DNA of 64,000 nt from Bettongia penicillata ogilbyi (taxonomy: Eukaryota > Chordata > Mammalia > Diprotodontia > Potoroidae): contig JAJHZJ010000061.1 in NCBI GenBank assembly GCA_023548195.1, positions 8,287,378 to 8,351,377 on the forward strand, given 5' to 3'. The position numbers and the translations under genes were made by a program. Shown piece by piece: positions 20,880-33,554 of this stretch (its first letter is position 1; every line of letters starts with the position of its first letter). Below the pieces are notes generated by a model, which saw only the letters and a list, made by a program, of their open reading frames with translations, was not told where the DNA came from and searched no databases.

Positions 20880-21260
20880 TACCCGGCCTTAGGGTGACAT
20901 TGACAACAGCATACAGAAACTATCAGGTAAGGATACTCAGCCACTTCCTTATTTGGAAGGCTGAATAACAGGGACAAGACATCCAATGACAGGGGAGGGG
21001 ATGTATTAAGTTTGGAGTCTCAAGAGTTGCCAAAATCAGATTCATCCCGATGGGACAGGAAATCTCTACAATAGTGGAGACCCCTATTTATAAAACCCTA
21101 TATCTCTCTTTCTTTGATTTCTAAGGTTACTTTTTCTGGGAAGATGTTTCCCCCAAATTCACAGTTTACCTTCTCCATTTATTCTTGGTGTTTCACTTGA
21201 ATAAATGCCTTTGGTAATAGCTCATTGAGTCTCTTGGATTTTTGTTCCTGGTGGAAGCAT
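20880..21260 (+). mobile_element. LTR-like segment (possible solo LTR)
   Basis: It has the order expected of an LTR. A TATA-like 'ctatttataaaaccc' lies near 21085, and an AATAAA signal ('cttgaataaatgcc') follows near 21203, about 115 bp later. A T/C-rich leader lies between. No gag, pol or env sequence adjoins. The ends are not fixed, and other repeat types cannot be excluded. Confidence 0.4.
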
Positions 21261-21459
21261 ACTGACATGAACTTAGGAACTATAGTAGTAGAAGTAACCA
21301 CCCACCATTACTACTAGAACCTGAAGTAGCAGTAACCCCTCCAGGGACCAAACCTGTGAGTGGAGGCACAGATTTGATCAAGGAGCACAGAGGGTATGCT
21401 ACATAACCAACCCATACATTTAGTCTGACAGTGTATACAATATTCCATACCTCCAATTC

Positions 21460-21830
21460 CCTATCTCTGTAATGAAAGGAGAATTACCTCAAGCTTGATC
21501 ACTATAGTTGCATGACATCCCTTTCATTTTGTTTTGCTGTCTGTTTACATTGAATGTCTTGTTTTCCTGGTTCTGCTCATTTTACTTTGTATCAGTTCAT
21601 ATGAGTCTTTCTGTGCTTTTCTTCCTACTCATTCTTTTTTTTATGACACGGTTGTATTCTATTATCTTCTTGTATTACAATTTGTTTTGCGGTTTCCCAG
21701 TTAATGGGCACCCATTTACAAAAAAAGAAATAATCATTGCCCTCAAGGTTAACACCATCTGCGGTTTATTTTATCAGAATATTCTAGTGAGGCAAGAAGT
21801 ATGGTGGGACCTCACTTTGTAACTTCCTCA
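21460..21830 (-). mobile_element. L1 LINE 3' end fragment
   Basis: 'ttttcctggttctgctcatt', 'tatcagttcatatgagtctt' and 'cccagttaatgggcacccat' are the reverse of the L1 ORF2/3' junction seen at 8390-8530. It is more diverged than that copy. Confidence 0.7.
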
Positions 21831-21939
21831 AGACATACTCCTTAGTCATGGGATCTCTGAATCAAAGGAATGGACATATTAGTCACTTTTTAAAATATAA
21901 TTTGAAATGGACTAATTTTAATAAAATTCTAGAAGTACA

Positions 21940-22445
21940 CACATGTGGATGTGAAACAATGGAGTCTGGGATACCGACCTCCCTATTCTTCTAACACAAC
22001 CGTCCATCCCCTGACTCAATACCTTTTCACAACAATCACTAGAACACTCTCCCTCATGCCCTCTGCCTCCTCAATAAATCAATCCATAAACATTGAAGAA
22101 GTGCCTGCTCTGTGCCAGGCACTGTGCTAATTGCTGAGGATACAAAAGGAAGTAAAAGACAGTTCCTGTGCTCAGGAGTTTACAGTCTAACAAAGGAAGC
22201 CTCCTGGCTTCCTTCAAGGCTCTGCTTAAGTCCCTTCTATAGGAGGCCTTTGGGGTTTCCCTCCCACCCTACTCCCTCATTTCCTTTTGAAATTACCTTC
22301 CATTTGCATTGTATATATCTTTTATGTACATTTTTTTACTTGTCATACCTCCCCTTTAGAACATGAGCTCCATGAGGGGAGGGGCTGAGTTTCTTTCCAC
22401 AACACCTTGTACCCTGTGGGGCTTAATAAATGCTTATTGGCTGGT
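21940..22445 (+). mobile_element. L2 3' region with an inverted L2 terminus inserted
   Basis: Sense L2 at about 21960-22070 and 22195-22445 ('ggcttccttcaaggctctgc', 'gaacatgagctccatgaggg', 'cttaataaatgcttattggc'). The 22072-22195 block ('ctctgtgccaggcactgtgc', 'aggagtttacagtctaacaa') is a minus-strand L2 terminus placed inside it. Confidence 0.65.
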
Positions 22446-22467
22446 TGAAATTTTGGTGAATAATTAA

Positions 22468-23690
22468 TATAGTTGGTTGGTTGGTTGGTTGCTGTCGTTC
22501 ATACTTGAAGAGGATCAAAAAGATGTCACTATATTGGGGTCAAGGTACAGTATGTCCAACTGTGGCTGATTAGACCAATATGAGCTGAGAAGGCTCTACC
22601 ACTGGTCAGCCACAAATAGTCTGCACAAACATCTGGAGTGGAGTTGTCTAAGTTTATGCATCTCATGTTTCTTTTGAGCTACTGTATTTCTACTTCACTC
22701 ATAGCACAGAGCCTTCTTTGATGCAGACATACTATGCTAGGTGGTCCTGTGCCAGTGTCTCCCATGTCTCACAATTGATTCCAAAGTTCTTCAGAGAGAC
22801 CTTGAGAGTGTCCTTGTATCAACTCTTTGGTGCTTGCTTTGTGTGAGTGTCTGTAAAATAGGCTTTTAGGCAAATGCATGTTTGGTCTTCATACAAGGTG
22901 GAGTTGGGCTCTCTGCAGTAGAATTCAGCTAGAGAAGTTAGTTAGAAGGTAGTTCAGCTAGGGAAAGGACCTCAGTGTTTGGTACCTTATCTTGCAGGTG
23001 ATCTTCAGAATCTTCCTCAGACAATTCAAATGGATGCAATTTAGTTTTCTGGCATGGCACTTGTAGACTGTCTAGATTTCACAGGCATACAACAATAAGA
23101 CCAGTATAACAGCTTTGTAGGCCTTCATTTTGGTAGATAACTTAATACCTCTCCTCTCCCACACTTTCCTTCAGATTCTCCCAAACACTGAGCTAGCTCT
23201 GGCAACACATGCATCAACCTTATCATCAATGTGAACATTCCTGAGAAATATACTACCAAGGCAAATGAACTTAGCCACAGCATTCAAAATTTTTTTCAAT
23301 TGCTGTAACCAAGGGTTCCAAGTATGGATTATGCCATGCTGGCTGATAGAGGACTTCTGTTTTCTTGGCTTTTAATTGTCAAAAGCACAAGCAGCAGAGA
23401 ATCAAGTCATACTTTCTTGCATCTCAACCTCAAAAGCTACATTGAGTTCCCAGTCGTCTTCAAACAAAAAAGTCACCCACCAATTCTCCCACTACTTTAG
23501 TCTTAGCTTGTAACCTTTTCAAGTCAAATAATTTACCATCAGTGCAGTAGCTGACCTTAATGCCATTTTTGTCCTTGTTGGAGGCATCCAACAACATTGC
23601 TGAAAACATTATGCTAAAAAGCATAAGAACAACTGCACAGTTCTGCTTCTTTTTATTGGGAAAACTGGAGAACATCATCTATTAGAATAA
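22468..23690 (-). mobile_element. RTE-type LINE, 3' half
   Basis: A second copy of the element at 6880-8095. RT remnants at 23460-23678 on the minus strand include MLFSIMFSAMLLDAS and CTDGKLFDLKRLQAKTKV. Further frames are broken. Its 3' end carries a (GGTT)n run at 22471-22491, i.e. (AACC)n in the sense direction. RTE elements end in such short tandem repeats rather than poly(A), which supports the assignment. Confidence 0.85.
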
Positions 23691-24805
23691 TTTATATATC
23701 TTGTGTAGAAATATGCTGCTTTGCATGTGTATAAATCTACAATATAAGTATGTATATTCAGTTGTGTTCTTGAATGGTTTTATTTTGCTCAAAATATTTG
23801 AAAACTTAGAAGGGGAAATTTGCCAAGCCCCTTTAAGCACAGGCTTGAGGATGCTGAAAGGTATTGGCCTAATGAATTGGTGACTTTAAGCTATTGTGCA
23901 AGTTAATTTTTATAGTGGCAAGAGACACCCCAGGCCAGGTCCTGGGTACCAAGCCCCTGTTTATTGTAGGGGCTTCACTGGATACGTAGCATCTTTTGGG
24001 TTTCTCTGGCATTTTTGGTAATTTGGGGCCATGAAGGAGAGAGAGAAAAGTAGTTGTAGCTGGGTTATCTTATTTATCATGGGGCTCATGAAGAGGCAAA
24101 ATCAATGCATCCCTGAGACAACAAAAAACAAAATGAAAAAAGATTTTCAGGGACTTCTTTTTGAAACTCCAGAAAGAAGCATGTTAGCTAGCCAGAATAA
24201 GAAGAGGAAGGAGAATGTCTCATCATTTATCTCTGAAGACCTAAGTAATGAAAGCAAATAGTTAAAATTTTCCATCTCTAAGAGAAATTCCAAGGGACCC
24301 TACCTAATAAGTCTGAGAAAACACAGAAGTTAAACTGAATTTTTAAGAAAGAGAATAGCATTCTGTCAGTCATCAGAGTATTGCATTATGGTTAGAGGTG
24401 TCTATTTCTTTTAAATTTTACTCTTTATTTATAATATTATTCCAAGATTATTCTAAGCATGTTCATCTTTTATTCAGAAGCAACCTATTTTGAATTGCTA
24501 CTTTAATAAAGAAGATGGGCTCTATCTTTTATAGAAAAAATAAAATACAGAAGCAAGTGTTTTTTATCTCTGAGATATCAGTTATCTATTTCTAAAAATA
24601 AGCCTACCTGTGGGATTCATACTATATGAATGAGCAGGTACTAGAATTGGAGAAATAGATGCTTCTAAAAGGGACAAAATATCTTGCATATACAATTTAT
24701 GTCAGTGCTAGCAAGGATCACAGAATTAAATTATTCACCTTGAAATTTTAGCCTTAGTCTAAAAGACAATTTTTATTTGCTAAATTAATTAATTCACATT
24801 TCTAC
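23691..24805. other. Unassigned intergenic DNA with a 76-codon frame
   Basis: A plus-strand frame at 24031-24261 is Lys/Glu/Ser-rich, with 'LLFETPERSMLASQNKKRK' in its middle. It looks protein-like but I cannot name a parent gene. It has no splice signals or upstream continuation that I can support. It may be a processed-pseudogene fragment. Confidence 0.4.
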
Positions 24806-24807
24806 AG

Positions 24808-24945
24808 CATCTTAAGATTCTCATGCTGCTTTTCTTAAATCAACTCTGCAATGTAGGTGACAGAAGTATTATCCCCATTTTATAGATAAGAAAACTGAGG
24901 CTTAGAGTCTTGTATCTTGCCCAAGATCATGCAGTCTAAAAATGT
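24808..24945 (-). mobile_element. MIR-type SINE fragment
   Basis: 'cattttatagataagaaaac' and 'tatcttgcccaagatcatgc' follow the reverse MIR core. Confidence 0.65.
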
Positions 24946-24954
24946 TCAGTTAAC

Positions 24955-25275
24955 CGATACTAAGTTTTTATTGAGTACAAGGTACATATCCCACAAGATA
25001 TGTGGGATATATGAACACCAAAAAGAACCAGACCCAGGAATCTGAGAAGGAGTTCAAGCAGAGAGTTTGTGAATAGTAGAAAAGCTTTTAGGCTATAAGT
25101 AAAAGGAAGTCGTTGAGGGTTTTGGAGTAGAGAAATGACATCATCAGGTCTGTGTCTTCAGTGAAGAGTAGAAAGACTGGAAGGAAAGAGAACAATTAGA
25201 AAACTATTATGATCATTCAAGTGACAACTGATATGAGCCTGAACTGGGATTTTGGCAGCGTTCATGAATAAGAAG
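24955..25275 (-). mobile_element. L2 fragment
   Basis: 'agaaatgacatcatcaggtc', 'actattatgatcattcaagt' and the terminus-like 'ctaagtttttattgagtaca' are in reverse L2 order. Confidence 0.6.
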
Positions 25276-25339
25276 ATGGATATGGGAGACGTTGTGGATT
25301 CCAACCCAAAATCCTCTGATGTATCTGTAAATGGGTAGT

Positions 25340-25460
25340 CTCCCAGTTAAAATGTTAGCCCTTGAGGGCAAGCACTATTTCACCTTTGTTTTTGTATCTC
25401 CAGTACTTCGCACAATGGCTGGCTCTTAATAGATGTTTAATAAATGTTTTTTGATTGATT
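25340..25460 (+). mobile_element. L2 3' end
   Basis: 'cccttgagggcaagcactat', 'tgtatctccagtacttcgca' and 'aatagatgtttaataaatgt' form the L2 terminus. Confidence 0.7.
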
Positions 25461-25489
25461 AAGAAATCCATGGTATAATAAGTCATAAA

Positions 25490-25900
25490 TAGTGGACAGT
25501 CAGTAAACATTTATTAAGGGCCTATTATGAGTATGAGACATACATATACACACGTTCCTGCTCTCTAGGTGATTATAATCTAATTCAGGAGTGGGGGTCG
25601 GGAGGGAGGAACAACACCCAGAAAAGAAACTGAAAAGGTGGAGGAGAGGGGGAAGGTACCGATGAAGTATGGTAGTGAGAGATGTCTCAACATAAAGTAT
25701 CCAGGAGAGCTACCTCTTTAAACGTTCCTGACCACACCCTGCAATCAGAGGAACTGAGCACGGTGATGAGGTGGAGTCCTAAAGCTTCTGGGATCTTGCA
25801 AGATAATGAGATTATTTCAATAATGAATTTCCTGCGGCAAGGGGAGGAATCAGAGAAGTCCCCAAAAAGTGAAGCCAGGTGAGAAATGGAGATGTTCTGA
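25490..25900 (-). mobile_element. L2 3' region
   Basis: 'acatttattaagggcctatt', 'tctctaggtgattataatct' and a diverged remainder. Confidence 0.5.
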
Positions 25901-25989
25901 AGTCTCTCCTTAAATGGAGGTTCGAGGTGTATGGGCCTACCCTCCAGTCAGAAAGGCTGATGTGAGCACTCTCTCTCTACATGTGCAAT

Positions 25990-27540
25990 CACAACCTCTG
26001 CATTTGTTCTCATCCTGTGCTCTTTTTTTATTATTAAATTTTATCCTTTTAATTAACAGAAATTTGGTTTTTCTCCTTCCTTGGCCTCCCTCTTTGGGGG
26101 AAGGGGGAAAGAAAAACCTTTTGTGGCAAATATGCATAGTCAAACAAAACAAACTCCCACATCGGTGGTGTACAAAATAATCTATCAGCTCTTCTGCCCT
26201 GAGGCCATCACCCTTTATTACGAGGTGGGTGACATCCTTTATCACCTTACTTCAGGAAACATGCACTACTGAGTTATCCTGCTTCCTAATATTAACCCAC
26301 GTTGAATTTCTGGTATAAATCCAACCTGGTCATTTTGTATAATCTTTGTGATATGTCATTTCCTCTTTGCTAATATTTTATTTAAATATTTTGTATCGAT
26401 GTTCATTAGGGATATTGATTTGTAATTTTCATCTATTTTGACTCTTCTTGATTTAAGTAACAAGACTGTATTTGGGTCTGATAGTATTTAATATAAATTT
26501 TAGACTTTAATAAGGGCCAAAGTTTGAATTAAGGAGAGCCTGGACCTAATAGTCCCCTTTGTTTAACTTAGAGGACACCTTTTGATGTCAGGCAAACAAA
26601 CCAGACCCTTCTGGCATCTCAGTGACAAGGAAAAACACAGATACCTTGAGTTGTAACTTCAGTTTTGTCAAATCTGTTAAGATACTACAACTTCAAAGGC
26701 CTGTTTAGGACAGGATATCTGTCATCTGGGTGATGGGCCTTTTTTCTTATCTTAAATCACAGAGACATGCTACAGAAAGAAGATGCCCATAGCTTGGGAT
26801 CATAAAAGCCAATTGATGCTACTTTGTTTACAATGTGTTTATCTAAGAGAACTCCTTTCTCATGGCAAATGTACTTAGGACAGTCAATTTCTGTACTGAG
26901 TCAGCCAGTTCTGATTCTGGCTCCATAGCGCTATTTAACCGTTATCTTTACAGGGAATTGTTTAATTAATTAAATCATAAAATGTATGCATTTAGCCTAT
27001 GCATTTGCCTTTTCTTTAACCAAGTTTTCAGGTCAACAAGTCATAGAAGGAATCTGGCAAGAGTCTCTCCCCCACCATCCCACCTATTGTCTGTTTTATG
27101 CTTTTTTTTTTTCAGTTTATATAGTGTTGGAAGTAATTGTTCGTAGAAAGTTTGATGCAATTCGCTTGTGAAGCCATCTGGTCCCTGGGTTAGGGTGTTG
27201 GGCTTGTTTGTTACTTTGTTTGTTTTTTGGTTGGTTGATTGGTTTTGGGGAGAGAAAGGGCCCAGGAATGGGAAAGTTTACTTATGGCTTATTCTGTTTC
27301 TTCCCCTGGGATTGCTTTGACTTCTCAGTTTCTTATTCTGTTAATGTGTACTTCTTATCTCTATCTTTCCATAAACCCTCCGGATCTTTCTTTTACTATC
27401 TCGGTGGTACCAACATTCATTTAGGCTGTTTATTTGTTTGTTGTCTCTCATTCTTAATACATAATGGATCGCCTCCCCTTTGCAGTCATATATGACCTCA
27501 GTGATATAACCTAAGTCATTTCTGGTGTATTGGTAATATA
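25990..27540 (-). mobile_element. Diverged L1 LINE, 3' UTR and ORF2 part, interrupted
   Basis: 26290-26485 ('gtataaatccaacctggtca', 'ttgctaatattttatttaaa', 'ttcattagggatattgattt') and 27000-27200 ('ttcgcttgtgaagccatctg' and neighbours) are the reverse of two ORF2 RT segments that adjoin in intact L1. About 480 bp of unrelated sequence (26490-26970) separates them. 25990-26280 may be the 3' UTR of the same or another L1. Confidence 0.65.
26490..26970. mobile_element. Unidentified insertion inside the L1 copy
   Basis: This stretch divides two L1 ORF2 segments that are normally continuous, so it is probably a later insertion. I cannot assign a family. No clear target duplication or terminal repeat was found by eye. 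Confidence 0.45.
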
Positions 27541-28655
27541 TTATATAGCCAGGAGTGAGCTGGAAGCAACTTGAATGGGGAGAGCTGATTGTTAAATTTT
27601 CCGTGTAAGCATTTATACCTCAGAAATTAGCAAAGCTACAAATCTAACTTGTCTTGTTTTGCTGATTGTCTAGATTCAAGATAGGGGTAAAGAAAATGCA
27701 AATAATTCGGATTAAATTTTAAAGTATATGTCATACATATACTTTCTTCCCCAAAGAGCTAGCTGTTAAACATTTACCAGCATACCCTAGCTGTAGTGTA
27801 CTTAGACATATCAACAATGGCTGTTTCTTCATACACAGATCCAGTTTTACGGGTAGGTAACATAAACTGTCACCTTTATAGAGTTACCTGACTGAGCCAG
27901 AAGACTTTCCAGGACCCAGATTATCTGCTACATTCACAAGCCACATTATCTGAAATCCTGAGGATTACTACTCTTAAAATATGGCAATATCCTTGAGAAT
28001 GAACAGTTGAAGCTTTTATCAGACATTTACATCTTAATGTGAATTAGGTATCAGCTCACTTTCCTCCAGACAACTAGTGGAGATAAGGAGTGAATTTTTA
28101 TGGGAACGAAAAGAGAGAGGATTTTGGAGAGAGGGTATCACACAAACAGGTGTTGCAGTGAGTTCCAATAAACACAATCAGTTAGACGGGGTGGAAAGAA
28201 GGGGCAGAAGGGGTGCATAAAGAAGAAATTGCGGGAGGGCAGAATTTGACCTACTTGAGTTTTGTCTAGAGCCGGTCCTACTCATGGTTAATAACCTTTA
28301 TTTGCCTTAATGGAGATGCTGATGTGTATATTAGGGATTATTTTATCCCAGTCTCTATTGCTTACTATAAGTCCTATATTCCAGAATTCTTTATGAAAGG
28401 AATCTAAAATTTAGGCAAACATCAGCACTTTCCAAAGCATCCAGCAACATAACTGTGGACTGCATCCCTTCTAATTACTTTGCAACATGGCAGTCACATA
28501 CAACTTTCCTATTGCCTCAAACAATAAACTCATTGCCTCTGTGTGCATAAACCAAAAGGATAAAAATGAATCTTTTTTTCTGGTTGATCTTTCTCTACTC
28601 ATGACCTGAGAGCTTAATTATAACAGTAATGGGATTCTGGGTATTTTGGAATTTC
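27541..28655. other. Unassigned intergenic DNA
   Basis: No gene or repeat recognised. Confidence 0.5.
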
Positions 28656-28659
28656 AATT

Positions 28660-29170
28660 AGAATCAACAAAATGTATTGAATGCATAATGTGTGCCTGAT
28701 ACCAAGTGTGATGCAAAGATGTATGAAATGGTTTCTTCCTTCAAGGAGTTTATAGTCTAGGGAAGTTATGGAAGAGTAAGCCACATACAAGAATAAATTT
28801 AATGCAAAGAAAGGAGTGAAAATTCATGATTGGCAAAAAGTGCTTTAAAAGTTCACAAGATGAAGGCCTAATTTCTCACTTTGTAGGGAAAGAGGGCAAA
28901 AAATAGCCTCATGTAGGAGGTACATTTTAATCTATGCCTCAAAGGATGAGTAGGATTTCAACTGACAGTCATGCAGTTTGACCATCCTCCGCCAAAGGTT
29001 CAAGATGAACAGAAGTCCAGAAGGAGAGGGTGACATGCCCAGAGAATTTGGAGTTGGTCAGTTTCACCATTGTCATGGAAGAATTACTTGTTCCTTGTTC
29101 TTTCCTTTCCTCTTACCATCCCATTCACTGGTTTCCTCTCCTCATGCCAAGATTCAAATCCTAGAGAACT
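28660..29170 (-). mobile_element. L2 3' region
   Basis: 'caaaatgtattgaatgcata', 'atgtgtgcctgataccaagt' and 'caaggagtttatagtctagg' form the reverse L2 terminus. The right part is diverged. Confidence 0.6.
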
Positions 29171-29189
29171 GACTTTGTGGTAAATCTAG

Positions 29190-29345
29190 CCCTGAAGGCA
29201 GCATGACATAGGAGATTGACCATTGGATTTGGATTCAGAACACTTGATTTCTAGTTCTGGCTCTGGCAAATCACTTCATGTCCCTAGACCATCTCTTGTA
29301 CCTTGATTTTTTTTAAAGGGAGATAATAAGATTTATATTGCTTTG
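29190..29345 (+). mobile_element. MIR-type SINE
   Basis: 'tggatttggattcagaacac', 'ctagttctggctctggcaaa' and 'agggagataataaga'. Confidence 0.6.
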
Positions 29346-31015
29346 GTTTTGGTATACTAATCAAATAATTCTATATACATTTTATGTATACAGAAGTCCT
29401 AAAGGGGAGCAAAGGGCAAAGAACCTCACATTAAAAATACTTAATTGTTGGTATTCTAAATGTGAAATCTTTGTTCAATAACCAATGAGTTGGTTTCTTC
29501 CTGGAGAAAATTATTCATAGCAATTTTGACATTATATATATAACCCGAAATAAAATGATAAATGAAATAAAAAAGCAAGGATGTTGCAGCTCAGTGGGGT
29601 GATAACTCACAGGTTCTTGGAAAGTCAAATAAAATAGTTAGCAGAGTGGATTTAATTGTGCACTGAAAGACAATAGAAAACTTATCATGGGGTTACTGCA
29701 GTGTTCATGAAGAGCTTAACCTAAAAAACACTACCCAGAAAATAAATGTAGCAAGCAAGGAATAATTAAAATGTAAGCCTAAAATAACATAAATGAAAAG
29801 TTTACTGAAAGAAAATTGAATTCAAATAAATAAAAAAATCAAAGAATGCTCCATAGGGACATTGCCCTGTCAAAGGGGAAGGTCGACTACTAGGAGAGAA
29901 AGATAAATACATTGTCTAATGCAGTAACTATAAGATGTGTTAAAGAACTGACCCTGTTCTCTGCTATGGCACTGTAACCAGGGTATTATTCATTATTATT
30001 TATAGTTGTGAGAGAAGCAGCATTTCAAACACAGATACACAATTTTATAGGCTATGAGAAATATAGCTCATATACATATATGTATGCAGATCTAAAAATA
30101 TATATAGTAGGAAAGAATTCCTACTGTTTTTCAAAGCACTGAGAGATCAATTTCAAGATACCCAAAAGGATATCTCAAAATATCTGCCAGATATTTAGAA
30201 AGAATCAGATATCCTCCCCAATTTCACCCTCCAAAAAAAAAAAGTGATTGAGATGCCACCAATAACTCGGGATTCATATTAGTTAATCTGTTATCTCTAC
30301 AAAATCCTTACAAGAATGAGCTATTTAAGTGAAATGTATCCTTGATAAAAATGAGAAGATAACACACAGGCTTTCATATGCCATTTTCAACAGCAGACCA
30401 CATCTCTACTGGTCATACGGTGAACTGAAAGGATACAGAATGGAAGATCTATTTATTGTTTTTGTTGTCTTTTTAAAGCTCTTGACTTGGTGGAGCAAAA
30501 TGAAGCCTAAAAGACTACTATAAGTATCTCCCATACAAATGCTAAGAGTGTGTGATTCCCTGAGAAGTGCAATGCAGAGATAACTTTGTTTAATGATCCT
30601 CTGATTAACTTTGTCAAGTGGTGCATGAAATCAGTATACTCACATAGACGTTTGTCACTGATATGGAAAATGCCTGCGTAGAGCCAATGGATGAAGGATT
30701 TCCTACTAATGCTGAGGTTTTCTAAAGATACTTCTCTTCGTGGATGGCACTGTGCTGATTACATTGAGCCCCAAAATGCCATGAGTGCTTAAAAAGATCA
30801 ATAATTCAAAAAAATTTTTTAAAGAGGATAAAAATAAATGAATAAAGAATGTTTATTGGTCAAACTTATGATACGCAGTTGAGTGGGCAGCCCAGTGAAT
30901 TAATCCATTAATTAATCCATTGTCAACAGGTGAATAGGTGGACAGTAAATCCGAATTGAGGGAAGAGAGTAGGCTGGGTTACATTTATGAACTGATGTAG
31001 CACTTTCAATCACAC
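29346..31015. other. Unassigned intergenic DNA
   Basis: About 1.7 kb of AT-rich DNA with short palindromic patches (for example 'atacatatatgtat' near 30074 and 'gaattcctactg' near 30115). No gene or known repeat recognised. Confidence 0.5.
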
Positions 31016-31019
31016 ATCC

Positions 31020-32795
31020 ACGCTGTGTCCACTACCCACTCAACTGAGCTTCTTCTACCGTCTGCCAAGCCTTGCATTGCCCCCTGATGGACCCTAGTAC
31101 ACTTCCTACAGCATCTATCTCAAACAGCCTGCTTCCCCTTCAAACTATCCCGTCTTTTCCCCTTTTTATCAATACGTGCCTTAAATTTTGCTGAAAAAAA
31201 AATGGAGTCCATAAGCATCTTCTATCCTACAGATCTAAATATCACTTTCTCCCCCACTCCCATTCTATCCGCTTTTGCTCCAGTTTTGGAACGAGTGGCC
31301 CTTCTTACCAACGTCAACTCCTCCGATTACACACTTCATCCCATCCCATCCCCTCTCTTTCAGAAATTTGGCTCTTTTTTTTGTTTCTTCATATTCCGTA
31401 GCTCTTTCTTTCCTGCCCACAAACAATTTCTTATCTTCCCCATTCTTAAAAAACCTTCACTAGACTTTGCCATTTGCTCAAGCTATCAAAATTCATCACC
31501 ATTTTCAGGTCTAAACCTGTAGAAAAAGCTGTTTAAACTCATCATGACTTCCACTTTCTACTCACTTCCCAGACCTTTATGGTTTGGTTTCTGTTCCATC
31601 ACTAGATGGAAATTATTCTTCCCAGGATTACTAATGATCTCTTTTTTCTGCTAAATCCAATGACCTTTTCTCATTCCTTATTCTTCTTGACTTTCTTGAA
31701 GTATTTGACACTGCTGAGCATCTTTTTGGATAATCTTTCTATTCTAGGCTACCATGACGCTGCTTTCTCCTGACTCTCCTCTTACCTGTCCTCAGTCTCC
31801 TTTGCACAATCATCATACTGACACGTAACTCTAGATGTTGTCCATATTTACATATTCACCTCTCATCTCTCCTACACAGCAGTCTTATATGACCAATTGC
31901 CTGTTGTCCATCTCCACTTGGATGACCCATAGGTTAGCTCAAACTCACCATGTCCAATAGCCAATTCTTTTACATTTTCCTTTTAATTTCCATAAAAAGA
32001 ACACTTTCCAGTCACTCAAGTTTGTAATCTAAAAGTCATCCTCATTTCTTCACTCCCAATTAGCTACCATGTCCAGTTTCTTTTCAAGTTGAGTCCATTT
32101 TACCTCTACTATATTTCTTACACATTTCCCCTTCTTTCCACTCACACCACAACCATCTATTTCAGGACCACATCACCTTGACTACTGAAATAGCCTCCTA
32201 CTTGGTCTACTTCCCTCAAATCTCTCCCATCCATCCTTCACTCAACTGCCAAATTAATGCAGGTCTGACCATGTCTCGCTGGCCCAACAAGTTTCAGTGC
32301 CTCTTAACTGCCCACAAGATGAAATACAAACTCTTCTTGCTGTTAGAAGTCCTTATAATCTAGCTTCAATCTAACTTTCAACATTGATTATCCATTATTT
32401 ATCTTCACACTGTTCCAGACAAACTGGCTTATTTACTATTTCTCCCACGACATTCTATCTTTTGCCTTTGCACAGGTGAGTTGGAGGGCTTCCCCCTAGC
32501 CTCCACCTCTTAGAATCCCTAATTCCTTTCTAGAGTCAGTTCAGTTCACTTACAAGAGGCCTTTCCTGATTTCCTGGTTAGTTCTCGCCCCAAATTACTT
32601 AGAATTTGCTTGCCCCACCTCCCTACCTCAATTACACTTACTTGTTTTGAGTAAGTTCTTCACCCAGCAGAATTTAAACTCTGAGAGGGCAGGAAGAATT
32701 GAGGATTGATTTTATAGGGGGTGAGGGTGTCTTTGCATCCATAGTGACCAGGACAGTGTCTGGCACATAAGGATGCCTAATAAATCCTAACACTT
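31020..32795 (+). mobile_element. Long L2 LINE fragment
   Basis: A nearly continuous 1.7-kb L2 piece. RT-region sequence 'ttactaatgatctcttttt' and 'gaagtatttgacactgctga' lies near 31630-31720. Next come 'ccaccttgactactgaaata' (the DYCN block) near 32170 and 'gcaggtctgaccatgtctcg' at 32260. The 3' UTR ends with 'gtgtctggcacataaggatg' near 32757. Frames are broken. Confidence 0.8.
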
Positions 32796-33200
32796 AAATT
32801 TCAACAATCCCACTTTGCTTCCTGACACAACCTACTTTTCAAATATCAGTTATGCACCAGTGATGCTATAAATCTGTGGACAATGGAATGCCACAATCTC
32901 TCATTTAAAATTATGGATGATCCAAGGGGCAAGGGAGGGACACAAACTGGGTGTAATTAGGCTGCAAAATACTATCAATGACTTGTGCAAAATAATTGAT
33001 ATAAAAGATATCCTCAAAGTGAACAACTAGACAAAGATTGGTTTACATTACAGAATATTTCAAAGACCTACAGAAAGGTCTCCAGTATACTAGTTGGTAG
33101 GATGAAATGGAAAAACACTGTGTCCGTGACTACGCTAAAGGCATGGATAAGTATTGTGAAAACGAAAGCAAGGACGGGTTATGATTGGCAGTATTGAAGG
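32796..33200. other. Unassigned intergenic DNA
   Basis: No gene or repeat recognised. Confidence 0.45.
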
Positions 33201-33204
33201 GAGG

Positions 33205-33430
33205 AGCCATATCATAATAGCTGATATTTATAAAACACTTACTGTGTCAGGCACTGTGCCTTCCAAGTACCTTACAATTATTACCTCACTTGGTCCTCAC
33301 AACACTGACATAGATGCTATTATTATCCTCATTGTTTAGATGAGTTAACTGAAACATATGGAAGTTAACTGATTTGCCCAGGGTCACAGAGCTAGGAAGT
33401 TTCTGAGGCTGGATTTGAACTCAGATATTC
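33205..33430 (-). mobile_element. MIR-type SINE, near complete
   Basis: 'gctgatatttataaaacact', 'tgtgtcaggcactgtgcctt', 'ttgcccagggtcacagagct' and 'ggctggatttgaactcag'. Confidence 0.8.
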
Positions 33431-33554
33431 TTGATTCATTATAACAGAATCAGAAATAGGAATAGGTAAAATGAAAAGACCATTGGAATATGGTTGTTTT
33501 GACCAACTTTTTATTACAAGGAAGAGTTCTGTATCAACTGGGAAATGACCGTTT

